A stretch of 64,000 bases of DNA from Ornithodoros turicata (lineage: Eukaryota > Arthropoda > Arachnida > Ixodida > Argasidae), in NCBI RefSeq assembly GCF_037126465.1, contig NC_088202.1:119426123-119490122 (forward strand), given 5' to 3'. Each line of letters starts with the position of its first letter. The stretch's first letter is position 1. This document shows, piece by piece, positions 22,408 to 33,209 of the stretch. The notes under the pieces are model-generated. The model was given only the letters and a program-made list of their open reading frames with translations, had not been told where the DNA came from and made no database searches. Both the position numbers and the translations under genes were made by a program.

Positions 22408-22560
22408 CCCAAGCAGCAAAATGTACTGAAAGTCGGGTGCAATAGGGGTGGATGGGTAGGTGGAAGGCCTTGAACAGACTCGTGAAACTAAGGAACATCG
22501 ATAAAGCACATACCGTCCACCCCTATTGCACTCGACTTTCAGTACATTGTGCTGCTTGGG
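22408..22560. mobile_element. CCCAAGCAGCAC MITE, opposite orientation
   Basis: A 153-bp copy flanked by TT on both sides. Its asymmetric centre (ggaaggccttgaacagactcg) is inverted relative to the copies at 22036 and 22168, which distinguishes separate insertions from a tandem array. Confidence 0.85.
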
Positions 22561-24083
22561 TTTTTGTATCCTTCACTGATTAGATGAGTCACGAGATACG
22601 TCTTTAAGTAAATTGAAACGTGCGAAGCTGCACTTGTTCATGGTTCTTATGCACCTCGAAGATCATGTCAAGGGTGTCAAGGGGATGAAACTCGCGAGTT
22701 CCTTTGCGGACTAAAGTGAGGCGCTGCGAGCTTTTTGCGTCATCAAACGTCATGAAACGTCAACATTTTTACGTCGAAGCGCGAGTTCTCTGCCGTGACC
22801 AGCCCATTGGCTCCTGCGGCCGCTCCCCCGGTATGCGAGCGCTCATTGGTCGGTTTGAAATTGCAAACTTTCCGTGGCGCGCGAAAGCGGGTGGCGCCGT
22901 GTCGGCGTTGCCGTAGCAGCTCGCCGTAAAAAATATGGTCAGTGCAGCGGGGACGCATGCAAAGCATCTTTGCCGGTACCGCTTTGGATGGTTTTTAGTG
23001 TCCGTCGATACCGACTGTGAAAAACTTGGAACCTCTTGGATACTTCTGCAAGTCAATTCAGTGATAGATAAGTGGAAGGCAGGTCTGCTTCGCTTGCTTG
23101 GTGCGACAACGATTCAAGAAGGACCAATACTGTGTTTCTCCGCTACCCACTCGATGACAGGTAAGTCAGTTCCTATTATATTCTGCAGCATAGCACTACA
23201 CCTGTGGCATATACGCGGCATTTCGGCCGGTAGAATTTTTGGTTACGGTTTGGTTACGGATTTTTTGGTTACGATCGTTACAAGCTAACGAGTGGCGGGA
23301 AATTTAAAAAGGTGGGCACATGATAAAACACGTGAACGGCGCTCTTCGCGCGATACGTGAAGGCCGGGGTACATCTGTGATTGTGTGCGCCTGTGCAGTG
23401 AATCTACTGTTGTTCTACTGTGAAATCTTCCACGTGAGACATCAGCTAACAGTGAATGCGAAATTGCTTCGGCATATTACTCGAACTTCAGAAACAACGT
23501 TCATGTCTAGTTCGTGTTTAGCTCAGATACAGCAGACTGCATACGGGTTATTTGGAAGTATCTATCCCGAAAAATAAGGCACCTTGTGTAACAGAAACAG
23601 CCAACGCTTCCGCGTTTTGTTTATTTCACTCGATGCGAACGAAAATCCACAACCACCCAGAACCGGCAAAGCCGGGGAGAGGGAGAGAACAGATGAGAAA
23701 GGGAAAGCATCGCCAGCGTCACAGGTCACCCAGGGAGACAAAATAAAACAAAGCAAAAAGCTACTCTGCCGAGGCTCAACGATTGGCCCGACGTCAGAAG
23801 TCACGTGAGTTTTTCCCAACAATAGAAATATACTGCACATTCCTCCCCCTGATCATGTTGCGTTCGTCTGTTTGTGTTTCAGCCTCAGAACAGTGAACTT
23901 GATTGTGAACTTGATCTCCCTACAGATATCATCTTATTTACGCGTATAGTCAACAAATGATCTACCTTTCATTGTGTATATAATTGTCCTGTCGTACGAG
24001 ACACATATTTGTGGTAAAACTTTCACGCATACTGAATGCCATGTATGCCATTGACAGCTTTTACACTCACGGAGTACACACAT
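22561..24083. other. no gene recognised
   Basis: A GC-richer stretch near 22770-22930 contains two attggc/attggt CCAAT-like sites upstream of an ATG frame (22935-23288), and the frame meets a consensus-like donor (caggtaagt) at about 23160. No domain could be identified, so I do not call a gene. The remainder shows nothing supportable. Confidence 0.35.
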
Positions 24084-24138
24084 CCCAAGCAGCACAACAT
24101 CTTGCCCAATACTGGACCAAGACGTTGTGCTGCTTGGG
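24084..24138. mobile_element. Miniature 55-bp CCCAAGCAGCACAA element
   Basis: Begins cccaagcagcacaacatctt and ends with gacgttgtgctgcttggg, so nearly the whole element is a hairpin. It shares the first 14 bp with the 153-bp MITEs but not the rest. It is either a deletion derivative or a sister family. Confidence 0.7.
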
Positions 24139-26044
24139 ACATTCCACATTTGCGGAAGCACAGTTTCCATGTTACTCGTTATATATCCATCTACCTATCC
24201 ACCATCTGATACCTATACACCTTCTTAATGGTGAATATTCTACCAAAAGCACCATTTCGAAGGGCATTTTCGGCAGAGAATACCGTTTCAGAGGGACGCA
24301 TTCCTTTTAAAAGATGGCTTCAGGCGGGCGTTTTGCAAACACTTTTTTCAACATAGCATTACAAATTTTTCCTGCGCCTGCGTAATAGAAAACGACGTCT
24401 ATTTGCAAAACCTCCCCTTCTACACCCTGAAAGGTGCAACCTCTTATAGGTGCAAGTTGAATAACGGGCTGTCTTTTCGACCATTTATGTGTGCAGTATA
24501 TTTCAGGAAGTCTTTTCGTGTTTGACAAGTCGAAAGGAGCAAGAAGTGCATAAGTAAATAACGCCCTGTAAGGACATCCGCGTTTTGATGCGTCCTTCTC
24601 TGTTTCGCTCGCGTCCTGTTTGCGCAGCTGCCCGGTAACCTTGATCTTATTGAGTGCATAGTAGCAGCACTATAGGCGAATGTAGGGCGGGACTATAGTA
24701 CCGGAGGTACTTGGATCGTATCGACGGTTTGCAGTGAAAACAAAGCTTGTGGATTTATCGCTCGCAGCTTGTCGGGTTCCGTGCGCGTACCGTTTTCCCT
24801 GTGCACGTATGAGGAGAGTTGTCATGCGCAGAATTTCTATAGCTGGCGGCGGCATTTAATTGAGGATATTAAGGGAAACCACAATTAAAGAACAACTAAA
24901 AAGTACTAAATGTCTCCGAGCGCGTATACGAGTTCCGTAGTCAAAATTAACTTCACAATTCGCCCGTTTGCTATTTATTAAGAAAAAAAAGTTGGGGAGG
25001 GGGTGCCAATACGGGCCTGGGTTGTTTGTTTATACATCCTCTCTTTCTTTTGATATACCACAGTTACAAATGCTTTCGTACTCAACCAGAATTCACGTGT
25101 TAGAATGCTCGCGGATTGTAAGAGAGCTCTGTCTGTCTTTCCACATCCACTTACTATACAATCACGCAGTAGTAACTACCAGTGGGTCCCTTTGTTTGTC
25201 TCGCTGATTCAACATAAAAGTCGCCATACTTCTTGGTTGAATACTTGCATCATTATGTTGAGCATGACCTCAGTCAAGCCCACGAGAAGAAAGTAACAAC
25301 TATATATCCTGCAGTTCCGTTTGGAGAGACTTAACTATCTAGCTTCACTACAAGAGATTGAGGCGGACTATCTGTGTGCCTATATTCCCGAACCTAATTA
25401 GCGAAGTACGATGCTACAAGCCCCGCACGACTGTGTGATTTATTAACCTAATTAGTGCGGGGAACTCCGGAAACCTGGAAGACTTCCGCTCTCTGCATTT
25501 ATCCTTCTGAATGATAGTGCTCTTTATTTTTTGCTCGCACGGTAACTTACGATTTGTACTCCTATTAGACTGATGTCAGACCTTGTACCGATAGTGTCAA
25601 CTCGGCCAACTCGTTATCTGTTTTGTTTGTTTGGTTGGTTTTCTATCTGCCCCGCTTCAGCTCTAATGACTTTCTGCGAACGCCAGGTAGGGATGTAGGA
25701 GAATCTAGCACCGCGGTCCTGTTACGCTGGTAGTAACAGATTGCATGTTTCCTAAAGAAAAGAAAATATGGAAATGTGTGCCTTACTATCTGTGGCCTAG
25801 CAGGATGACTCCTGTTTTCCTCACTTTTTTATTGTTCTCGTTAGCCTCAAGTGAAGGACGCTAGGCTCTAAAGGAGCTGCGTTGGAAGAGGCATCTATCC
25901 GATAGGCGTAATACCCAGCGCAGAAGAAAATCCCTTGTACGTTACATACGGAGCACCCTGCGTGTTGAGAGTTCAGTGCATATTGAAGAATGGTGGTATA
26001 AAATAAATCAATAGACTGGCCACTGCAACGCGTCATCATCAGCA
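24139..26044. other. no gene recognised
   Basis: No supportable gene, RNA or element boundary; frames are short and unrecognised. Confidence 0.4.
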
Positions 26045-26059
26045 GCAGCATTATTATTA

Positions 26060-26090
<31 letters not shown>

Positions 26091-26092
26091 TG
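26045..26092. repeat. (ATT)n/(ATTT)n microsatellite
   Basis: A run of ATT triplets passes into ATTT tetramers. Such compound tails often mark a retroposon 3' end, but no body could be identified beside it. Confidence 0.9.
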
Positions 26093-26367
26093 CATTCATT
26101 ATAGTTATTTTCGGAATGCATCTGGATGGACTCAAGACTAAAGTGGGAAAAAGAGTGGGAACTGAGTGCGAACGGTGTCAGCAGCCATACCATGTTTCCT
26201 TACCGTCATCTCGCCATGTTACAGCTGCTGCTCTACTCACACATGCATCGAAGCGTCCTGAATGTTTCTTCTGGCTCCGTTTCACCGGCGTCGGTTCAAC
26301 AATAATAATAATAATGTCTCGAGTGCAACGGCCCTGTTTCTGGAAATGGAGATAGCCAAGGCACCTT

Positions 26368-26520
26368 CCCAAGCAGCACAATGTACTGAAAGTCGAGTGC
26401 AATAGGGGTGGACGGTATGTGTCTTATCAATGTTCTTTAGTTTCACGAGTGTGTTCAAGGCCTTCCACCTACCCGTCCACCCCTATTGAACTCGACTTTC
26501 AGTACATTGTGCTGCCTGGG
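26368..26520. mobile_element. CCCAAGCAGCAC MITE
   Basis: A 153-bp full copy flanked by TT on both sides, closely matching the copy at 22036 including tatgtgtcttatcaatgttc. A few substitutions (ttgaact for ttgcact, gcctggg for gcttggg) distinguish it. Confidence 0.88.
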
Positions 26521-26689
26521 TTGCCACACGAGCCAGTTATCTTCATCGATTCGTCCACCTATCAGCTGCCGAAGAACATCCAAACAACGATGACGTCAAC
26601 GCACCCATTTTCTACTAAAGACTGTCTCCACGTCTTCTTCGCCATGTGGAAACGGTCAGCAGCCATACCACCTTTTCTTAGCGTCTTTA

Positions 26690-26762
26690 CCTAATTTAAA
26701 CCTAATTTAAGTACTTTACCTAATTTACCTTACCTAATTTAAGTACCTAATTTAAAACAGTA
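26690..26762. repeat. cctaattta minisatellite
   Basis: The motif cctaatttaa(gtac) repeats imperfectly five or six times. It is not a canonical telomeric repeat. Confidence 0.7.
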
Positions 26763-28241
26763 CGGACTTTGGATGTAGGCAAGACGTTATATTTCTGTGG
26801 TATGGGAGTTGCAGAAATGTGTGAGTTAAAATTTAAAATTTTCGATTAGCCGAAGCGCTCGTTTCTGCATCAGCGTTATGTGTTTTAGGAGCTGTTCCAA
26901 GCTTAGGCAACACTGCACTGTAATGCAGACGATATTTTAAAGATTTTTGCATGGTATTCCTGCATCAGCCACCAGCACTTTTGAAAGTTTTGTCTCCATC
27001 AACCTGCAAGAGACCGCATGAAAGCGTGCACTGGCGGCCATGCCTACATAGTTAAAGAAAGGTGCATTTAAAACGGTCGTTGGTGAGATCCACGAAGTGT
27101 TTGGGGCGTAGAAAGCATTCGGTGACATTCCTGACGTTAATTGTGTCAATAGGTTGATAACTTTGACATGTAAGTTTCAGCACTAGTTTACACTTCTGAA
27201 AACAGCAGAAGAACGTCTTGCAGACGACGTTCCGTTGTTGGTGATCCAGCTTGTTTGGGGTCGTCGCGAAGAAATTGGTAGGGCAGCCGTAGACGTCGAA
27301 GGTTGCTCTGCAGGTTTTCTAGCTCTATGCTCTTGGACGCCCCATGCTCCCTAACGCCAAAACATTACATGAAATTTCTGTGTTAGCCCCGTAAACTTTC
27401 GAGAGAGACGTAAATTTTGCGCCATAAAAGCCTTAAAGTCGCTCCGAAAAAGATACATAGAAGTGGCCTTTTTGACTTTACTGATTTGATTTGATAAAAC
27501 AATATGATATATAACGTAAATAGCGTGAGAAATTTTGGCTCGTAATCTTCGTAATTTTTCTTTGGATGCAAAGGGCGATGCTACGAATCCTTTCCTAGTC
27601 TTCCAGATAGGCTACAGCAACAGCATAGCCATTCCCTTCTGATGGGAGTATGAGGATAGAACTCGGGGGAAGCATAATTGCATTACAGCCGGTTTGTGCC
27701 GTACTATTCTCCGCCTCTCTTTAGAAGCCTCCGATTTAGCAATCCCGCTCCTTTATGAATATGGAGATAAATTAGCGTCTCTTCGCTTCGGAACGGCTAG
27801 AACCATATATCATTCTCGGAGTTACTGGTAATTTAGACAGTTTTTTTGCCGTTATATAGTACGCGTGTCTTAGGAGATCTCCTATACAAGACTACTTTAT
27901 TCAAATACTGTTGCTGGAGGCGATGGGAAAATGCTTTTGTGCTCAAGACTTTCATTGCCGTTCTCGTGGGGGTGGTTGCACTAAAAATTTCACCGTATCC
28001 AATGTCTGTAATGCACTAGGCAGCGTTTGAGTAGAGTGATATATTCTTGTACAGATTAGCTCGAACTTTCGCTGAGAATGACGAAAACATTACCATTTGG
28101 TATTTGAAATTTTCGAAGCAAAGCCCGCGGTGATGTTCAGGATTGCGACTTTTTGTTGTCCCGCCTCTTTCGAAAGATAACCTATAGGAGCTCAAAATTG
28201 TTGCTACTGTTCGTAAATCATTAATACTAATACATACATAC
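26763..28241. other. no gene recognised
   Basis: AT-rich sequence with no supportable gene. A short tacatacata tract at 28231-28240 forms the left side of the insertion site of the LTR element that follows. Confidence 0.4.
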
Positions 28242-28547
28242 AGTTACGACTCGCCATTTTCGCCTTCCTCCCACAACTCGGGAAGCAATCTTCCTCACGG
28301 CCCGACAGCCCATTCATAAGGAACAAAAGGGGAGACAACGAGGTCAGCTTTCCTGGAACCACTGCCGGCTCCGACCTGATTCCCAGAGACGTCGCCTATT
28401 TAAGCAGACACTGTGTCCCGCCAAAGAGGGAACTCCTGTATACTTCTGTAAATACACTTTCAGTTTCGTTGTGCTCCTTGCCTCTGCCTACGTTCCTGCC
28501 CCAGGGTGTTGGGATCGGCCTCGCTACCATCCGGTGGTTCGCAACAA
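28242..28547 (+). repeat. 5' LTR
   Basis: About 306 bp if it starts at agttacgac. It holds a TATA-like ctatttaag near 28398 and a gtaaatacac block near 28448 that may serve polyadenylation. It ends ggttcgcaacaa. The left limit is inferred from the flanking microsatellite, not from the 3' LTR, which lacks that part. Confidence 0.7.
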
Positions 28548-28548
28548 C

Positions 28549-28564
28549 TGGTGATCAGCGGCGG
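28549..28564 (+). promoter_or_regulatory. Probable tRNA primer-binding site
   Basis: tggtgatcagcggcgg begins one base after the LTR-like repeat ends. A TGG start, complementary to a tRNA CCA end, is expected for minus-strand priming. The tRNA species was not determined. Confidence 0.6.
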
Positions 28565-28743
28565 AATGGGATCCACGATTTCGGGATGCAACTGGTGAGC
28601 GGTTTGACTTTTGTTCTCATTTGGCCAGGAGTAGATGTGTGGGCAATCATATCTATCCGGGGGCCCCTCTGACAGTGCTAGTTGGGTTTTACTGAGTACA
28701 TCAGAGAAGTGTAGGACAGTATCGTCAGGCGAGAGTTTGCATC

Positions 28744-29385
28744 GTGGATTTGACACGCTTCCTGAGGAATGATTTAATTCAGGTGTGCAGGGAATTCGGG
28801 ATCACAATAGGCAGTACGGCAAGGAAGGCGCAGATCATAGAGGCTATTGTTGAGGCAGAACTTGAGGAAGATGATATAACTGAAACCCTCAAGGCAATAG
28901 AACAGAAGCAACAGGAAGAGAAAGAGCGTGAAAAACAAGCTCTTGAGTTAGAGAGGCTGAAACTCGAGCAGATAAGGGAGTCTCGGAACCTAGAACTGGA
29001 AAAGCTGAAGCTAGAATTAGAGCTCCAAAGGGAAGCTACGAGTCAGTCGCAGAGCCGGCAAAGTGTGCCGAGAGCGGAAAACCTAGATATGTCAAGGTTC
29101 TTGCAACCATTCAAAATTGGTCAGGATATCGGACTTTTCCTCGTCAATATCGAACGGACCTGCGAAAGAGAAGGTTGTGCTAAAACAACGTGGCCTGCTA
29201 GGTTAATGACGGTGATTCCGTGTGAGGCCGCGGACAGCGTAGCTCGTCTTTCAGCAGAGGACGCCAAGAACTACGACAAAGTGAAGCAGAGTTTGCTAAA
29301 GCGATTCCGTCTCTCCGCCGAAGCACTTAGACTAAGATTCCGCAATGGGACTGGGAGGCATGTGAGCAGTTTTGCCGAACGGGCA
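28744..29385 (+). pseudogene. gag, first part (interrupted)
   Basis: Encodes the structural gag protein of the LTR element. The first listed codon is GTG and the true start is unknown. The N-terminal segment is followed by a long charged coiled coil (roughly residues 50-105, rich in EKEREKQALELERLKL-type heptads). A capsid-like segment follows, starting DMSRFLQPFK and including IPCEAADSVARL and YDKVKQSLLKRFRLS, similar to the gag of arthropod Gypsy elements. The frame is broken by a LINE tail at 29386-29467 plus its 11-bp TSD, together 93 bp. That preserves frame but brings an in-frame TAA at 29440-29442. Confidence 0.8.
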
Positions 29386-29467
29386 AGCCGACGTCCCGTT
29401 TGGCTGACCTTTCCCCGTTTTTTTTTTTTCCTTTTCGTCTAATAAATATATCCCCCCCCCCCCCCCC
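29386..29467 (+). mobile_element. 82-bp LINE 3' tail inserted in gag
   Basis: An extreme 5' truncation: gccgacgtcccgtttggctgacctttcccc, T-rich tract, aataaa and oligo-C. A perfect 11-bp TSD, ccgaacgggca, lies at 29375-29385 and 29468-29478. The gag reading frame resumes in phase after it. It shares its 3' UTR with the LINE at 17.6 kb and was inserted after the LTR element. Confidence 0.93.
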
Positions 29468-29478
29468 CCGAACGGGCA

Positions 29479-29799
29479 TTTGACATAAAGGCAAACCTGC
29501 GCGAATGGTTGAAAAGTTCAGATGCGTTCGGTAACGCCGAAAAAACTGTTGAGGTGTTCGCAATGGAACAGTTCTTTCAAGAGATTCCCGGAAACATCAG
29601 GAACTTTATTCGAGATAAGTCCGGCGTGACTACAATAGAGGCAGCCGCGGACCACGCAGACGAATATGTCTCATTGAGAGGGTTAGACGCTAAGGAGGCC
29701 AAGGTGCCGGAGAGAAGTATAGGCCAAACACCGGCAGAAAACGGGAACAAATGGAGCGCACCCACGAAGACAGTTCTGACACCGACCAGACAGGCTTAG
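29479..29799 (+). pseudogene. gag, second part
   Basis: Continues gag in the same frame after the LINE insertion with FDIKANLREWL, AMEQFFQEIPGN and a HADEYVSLRG block, the usual end of the capsid domain in Gypsy gags. It ends at a TAG at 29797-29799 and overlaps the next frame, which carries the nucleocapsid finger. The change is -1 relative to gag. Whether this is programmed frameshifting or a mutation cannot be told from one copy. Confidence 0.75.
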
Positions 29800-30315
29800 C
29801 AAATGGGGATCAGAAGCAAGAGGAGGGGCGCGATGAAAGAGCAAAAGTGAAAGCTTTTGAGAAAAAGCAACCCATTGTTTGTTATAAGTGTCACGAAGAA
29901 GGGCACATAGCTGCAGGATGTCGCAGAGCGTACGTAGCAATGGCACTTCAGGTAGATGGGGACGACAAAGAGATTGTTTGGCCGTATTTAAGTAGCCAAA
30001 GAGTCAACGGCAAGAAGTGCAAAGTTCTGCGCGACACCGGTGCGTCCATTGATGTTGTACAGTCCTCGTACGTTTCGTCGCAACAGTACACTGGGAAACG
30101 TGTTTGGGTGCGGCAAGCCATAGGCGGTGAAGAAATTAGTCTGCCCTTGGCAAGTGTGCGTTTGAGTGGCACGTTTGGGGAATTTAAGACGACCACGGCT
30201 GTATCGCCTGCGCTTCCTCAAGGATTTTCATATGTGTTATCGAATAGAACGGTCTACCTAATGCGTAAGAACTGCTTCAAGGTTGACCTAGAGTCAGCTT
30301 GTGAAGAGGACGACG
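29751..30315 (+). pseudogene. nucleocapsid zinc knuckle and aspartic protease
   Basis: The frame starts with a charged linker, then a CCHC knuckle CYKCHEEGHIAAGC (codons within 29880-29921), which packages RNA. A retropepsin-like domain follows with the catalytic DTGA at 30033-30044, then an IGGEEISLPLASVRL strand region and a LPQGFSYVLSNRT block. The frame then crosses into the LTR at 30316 without any reverse transcriptase. The reading frame that continues to 30752 through LTR and microsatellite is an artefact of the deletion. Confidence 0.8.
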
Positions 30316-30545
30316 TAAGGAACAAAAGGGGAGACAACGAGGTCAGCTTTCCTGGAACCACTGCCGGCTCCGACCTGATTCCCAGGGACGTCGCCTATTT
30401 AAGCAAACACTGTGTCCCGCCAAAGAGAGAACTCTTGTATACTTCTGTAAATACACTTTCTGTTTCGTTGAGCTCCTTGCCTCGGCCTACGTTCCTGCCC
30501 AGGATGTTGGGATCGGCCTCGCTACCATCCGGCGGTTCGCAACAA
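30316..30545 (+). repeat. 3' LTR, 5' part deleted
   Basis: 230 bp closely matching 28317-28547, with scattered substitutions and one missing C (cctgcccagg versus cctgccccagg). It begins taaggaacaaaagg directly after the protease region. The divergence between LTRs shows that the insertion is not recent, although a number needs an alignment. Confidence 0.85.
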
Positions 30546-30745
30546 TACATACATACATACGTACATACATACATACATAGAGATCCTCTCAACCTGAGAG
30601 GTCAGCCTGAGAGGTCCTCTCAGTCCCATAACATATTAGACCTGAGAGGCCTCTCAGATACATTTTCACTAGGGTACATACATACATACATACATACATG
30701 CATACATGCATACATACATACATACATACATACATACATACATAA
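30546..30745. repeat. (TACA)n microsatellite with palindromic interruption
   Basis: TACA tetramers at 30546-30579 and 30675-30742 are separated by about 90 bp built from repeated cctgagagg/cctctcagg motifs in both orientations, which would fold on themselves. Confidence 0.9.
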
Positions 30746-31374
30746 CAGCTAGGTACATATCACTCAGCTTCCGAATAATAATAATGCACTAGATGTCCGC
30801 CTGGAGAACAAAAATATGGACGGAGAAAGTATTATGAAATGGATACGTCGTTTCAATATTTCAATGCTACCCTAGGATCCCTAGACTATAGGCTCCTGGA
30901 TCCCTAACATGCTCGATATGACCTTCAGGAAATGAGTTATAACATTCCTACAAAAGCCACGCCCCCGAATGTTCTTCCTCTTCTTCTGCCTTGGCTTGTT
31001 GGTCTCTTACAATAACTTCCCCGCAAAGAAGATATTCCTCCCGCAATGATACGAAAAAATGTTTGCCATAGGAGCAACTTCTACGTTACCCTTCAGGCCA
31101 ATGTCCAAAATGATTTTTACAGTGTTACAAATGGCCCTTTATAGTGGCCACTCTTGCGACTCGATAGGTTCTTCGTCCTAGGCTCTCCTGCGCTTTTCAG
31201 TAAGTGAGTTGCATTGGTCTATCTCGAAGTGCCAGTCTGATGCTAATACCGGGACTGCACCATAGGCAGCATATTGTGGACTGCAGCCAAATTCAACTGT
31301 GTATGTTCGGTTGTGATGCGCACTTACTACCGCTAGACAGCACTTCTATCCTCCTTTAAATTCGGGGTAGTCTT
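30746..31374. other. no gene recognised
   Basis: No supportable feature was seen in this interval. Confidence 0.4.
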
Positions 31375-31450
31375 TGATGATGTGATGTGATAGAAAAAGA
31401 AAAAAATGGGGATTTAAGTCGCGGCAAAGTCAGACTGGCTACCCCAGACC
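31375..31450 (-). mobile_element. LINE 3' end, atcac-type tail
   Basis: On the minus strand: ggggtagccagtctgac...cgacttaaatcccc, T-rich tract, then a catcacatcacatcat tail. The ggggtagccagtc motif and the following stem match the other LINE 3' ends in the window, but this tail is a short repeat instead of oligo-C, so it belongs to a sister family. Confidence 0.6.
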
Positions 31451-31465
31451 ACTTATACGCTAGTA

Positions 31466-31590
31466 ATACCCTAGTTACACTAGCTTTCTCGAAGTTAGTC
31501 GAGTCAGTCGAAGTTAGGTCGCAGTTAGTCGAAATAAATAAAAAGAAGTAGAAAACATCCCGAACTAGTGGGAGCACTCTAGTGGGTATA
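31466..31590. mobile_element. Small MITE (ATACCCTAGT ends)
   Basis: Left end ataccctagttacactag; right end is the complement of taccc-actagag. It is 125 bp long, with repeated gttagtcga motifs inside. TSD not resolved. Confidence 0.5.
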
Positions 31591-32979
31591 GTCTTTGATG
31601 AACTGTTCGATGTTCCACTCGTTCAGCAAGCTAGCTTGCTTACTGTTCCTTACTTCTGCCCCTGTGCCAGAGTGGGGAGCGTGGGCAGTCAATTCAAACG
31701 GCAAGCTGAAGTTCGGCAGCGTAAGTACCAGGTCGGAGGAAATTATCTGAACTATAGGTACTTGTACGCTTCTTCATAGTCAGGTGTGCACTTGAAATCT
31801 ACGTTCTTCTGTAGTAATCTTGTAGTAATTGTGGCTAAGTTCGAGGAAGGTTCTTAGAGAACGAACAATGGTGGGTTTCATTAACTTGTGATTATTTTCC
31901 CATGTGCTTTGGACAGTGCCTGTAGAACTAGAGCCAGACACCCCTAAGCTTTTCCCTTTCCCCATGTGCAGGATGGAACGGTCTCATTGCATCGATCTCA
32001 TATAGATAAGGTACCAAACAACTACAAGTGAGGTCCACGGGGCTTCTTATTTTTCCCCATAGTTATTTAGGCGTTTCAGGATAGAAGCTCACCATACCAT
32101 AGCGTTGTGGCCTGTCTGTGAATGCCCCCTTATTGCTGCTTTCTGAGTGGACAGACGTTTTGTCATGTGCTTTCTCCAACCTTTCCTTCCTCTCATGCGC
32201 AGAGACACACTTGCATAGTGTACGAGAGCGGGCTCTCGGGAGGATACAGTGTTAATTGTTGAAAGGGCCCGTTACTTTATTCGCAAGAATCTTTCAAAAT
32301 ATGAATGCAAATATGAGGCAGGAAACGTTAAATATGCACAAGATATGCGAACTATTATGATGCGGGGAATATCCTCCTAATAGCCCCAGGAGCTTTTGCG
32401 TAGCCTGAACCTGTATAAATACATAAATTGTCTTTAAAAAAAAACGTTCTACAAATGACATGCACATTCATTATTGGAAGTTGGAACGTACGTTCACGCG
32501 TACACAGTCACGTATTCCTCATCGGTAATTGCGCAGTACGCAATATAGCGATACTCGAAATTTTTCAAGAGCGCATACCCACATAGCATACATGTGCATT
32601 GGTTGGTTGGTTGGTGTTTGGTATAATAACAAGGGGAGGTTATTAAACACTTCCTGTTTTGTCAGTCAAGAAAGCCATGTACAGCACAAGTATGCGCTCT
32701 ATGCCGCTAGATGCTATTTCGGCAAATTCGCTAGCGACCTATGTACAGACAGCTTTTCATGCAAGTATAGGAAGAAATGAGCAACTGCACGGCTTGTCGC
32801 GTAGGTGTTGGGACACACGAACGCTTGCGGCATTTTCTTCGTCCTGTTCTTTTTTCTTCGACTATCTGATTATTTGTCGCCTGTTCTGTTTCGAGAAGTT
32901 CGTTTTGGGAGCTAGTGGCACCGAATACTCTGACTCAGCACGAAGCAGCCTAGAAGCAGCGTAGTGGCTCAGATGTGAA
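31591..32979. other. no gene recognised
   Basis: AT-rich with no supportable gene. Nothing in 31582-31965 or 32529-32964 resembles a known domain. Confidence 0.4.
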
Positions 32980-33156
32980 CCTGGAACAGCAGTTTTCGAC
33001 CCATGACTTCCCTTCATTATTTTTTATATTGTTTTTTCTTATGTGTTTAATTGCTTCTCCTGTTGTGTATATTTGTTCATGTAACCTCCCCCTCACACAA
33101 CGCCCCCTGAGGGCACGTGAGGTATTGACACAAATAAATAAATAAATAAATAAGCG
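32980..33156 (+). mobile_element. LINE 3' end with (AAAT)n tail
   Basis: The stretch ends gccccctgagggcacgtgag...gacac followed by (aaat)n. gccccctgaggg can form a small hairpin before the tail, a common LINE 3' layout. The coding part is absent or unrecognisable. Confidence 0.5.
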
Positions 33157-33159
33157 AAA

Positions 33160-33209
33160 GCTATTACCTCCAAAAGGTGTAACTGCTCCACCCTTTTTTC
33201 TAAGAGTGC
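33160..33209. mobile_element. Orphan end of a CACTCTTAGAAAAA element
   Basis: ggtgtaactgctccacccttttttctaagagtg matches the right terminus of the element at 20321-21820 (complement of cactcttagaaaaaagg). The left end was not found; the LINE tail at 33156 may have truncated it. Confidence 0.5.

Larger units (their letters stand above)
28242..30545 (+). mobile_element. Gypsy-type LTR retrotransposon, internally deleted
   Basis: Two near-identical direct repeats (28317-28547 and 30316-30545) bracket a gag-protease region. The 5' LTR probably starts further left, at agttacgac (28242), because tacatacat lies directly before that point and directly after the 3' LTR, which looks like insertion in a TACA microsatellite. 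On that view the 3' LTR lost about 75 bp of its start, together with RT, RNase H and integrase, in one deletion ending at 30316. The copy cannot transpose alone. A LINE tail interrupts gag. Confidence 0.85.

Noticed and set aside
22935..23160. Possible host exon: ATG after CCAAT-like sites, ending at a caggtaagt donor
   Set aside because: No recognisable domain, and a faint THAP-like look (cysteines, tryptophan) did not hold up: the zinc-binding spacing is wrong.
26690..26762. Telomere-like repeat
   Set aside because: The motif is cctaatttaa with irregular spacing, not (TTAGG)n.
30546..30752. C-terminal extension of the protease frame
   Set aside because: It translates LTR and TACA microsatellite after the deletion junction.
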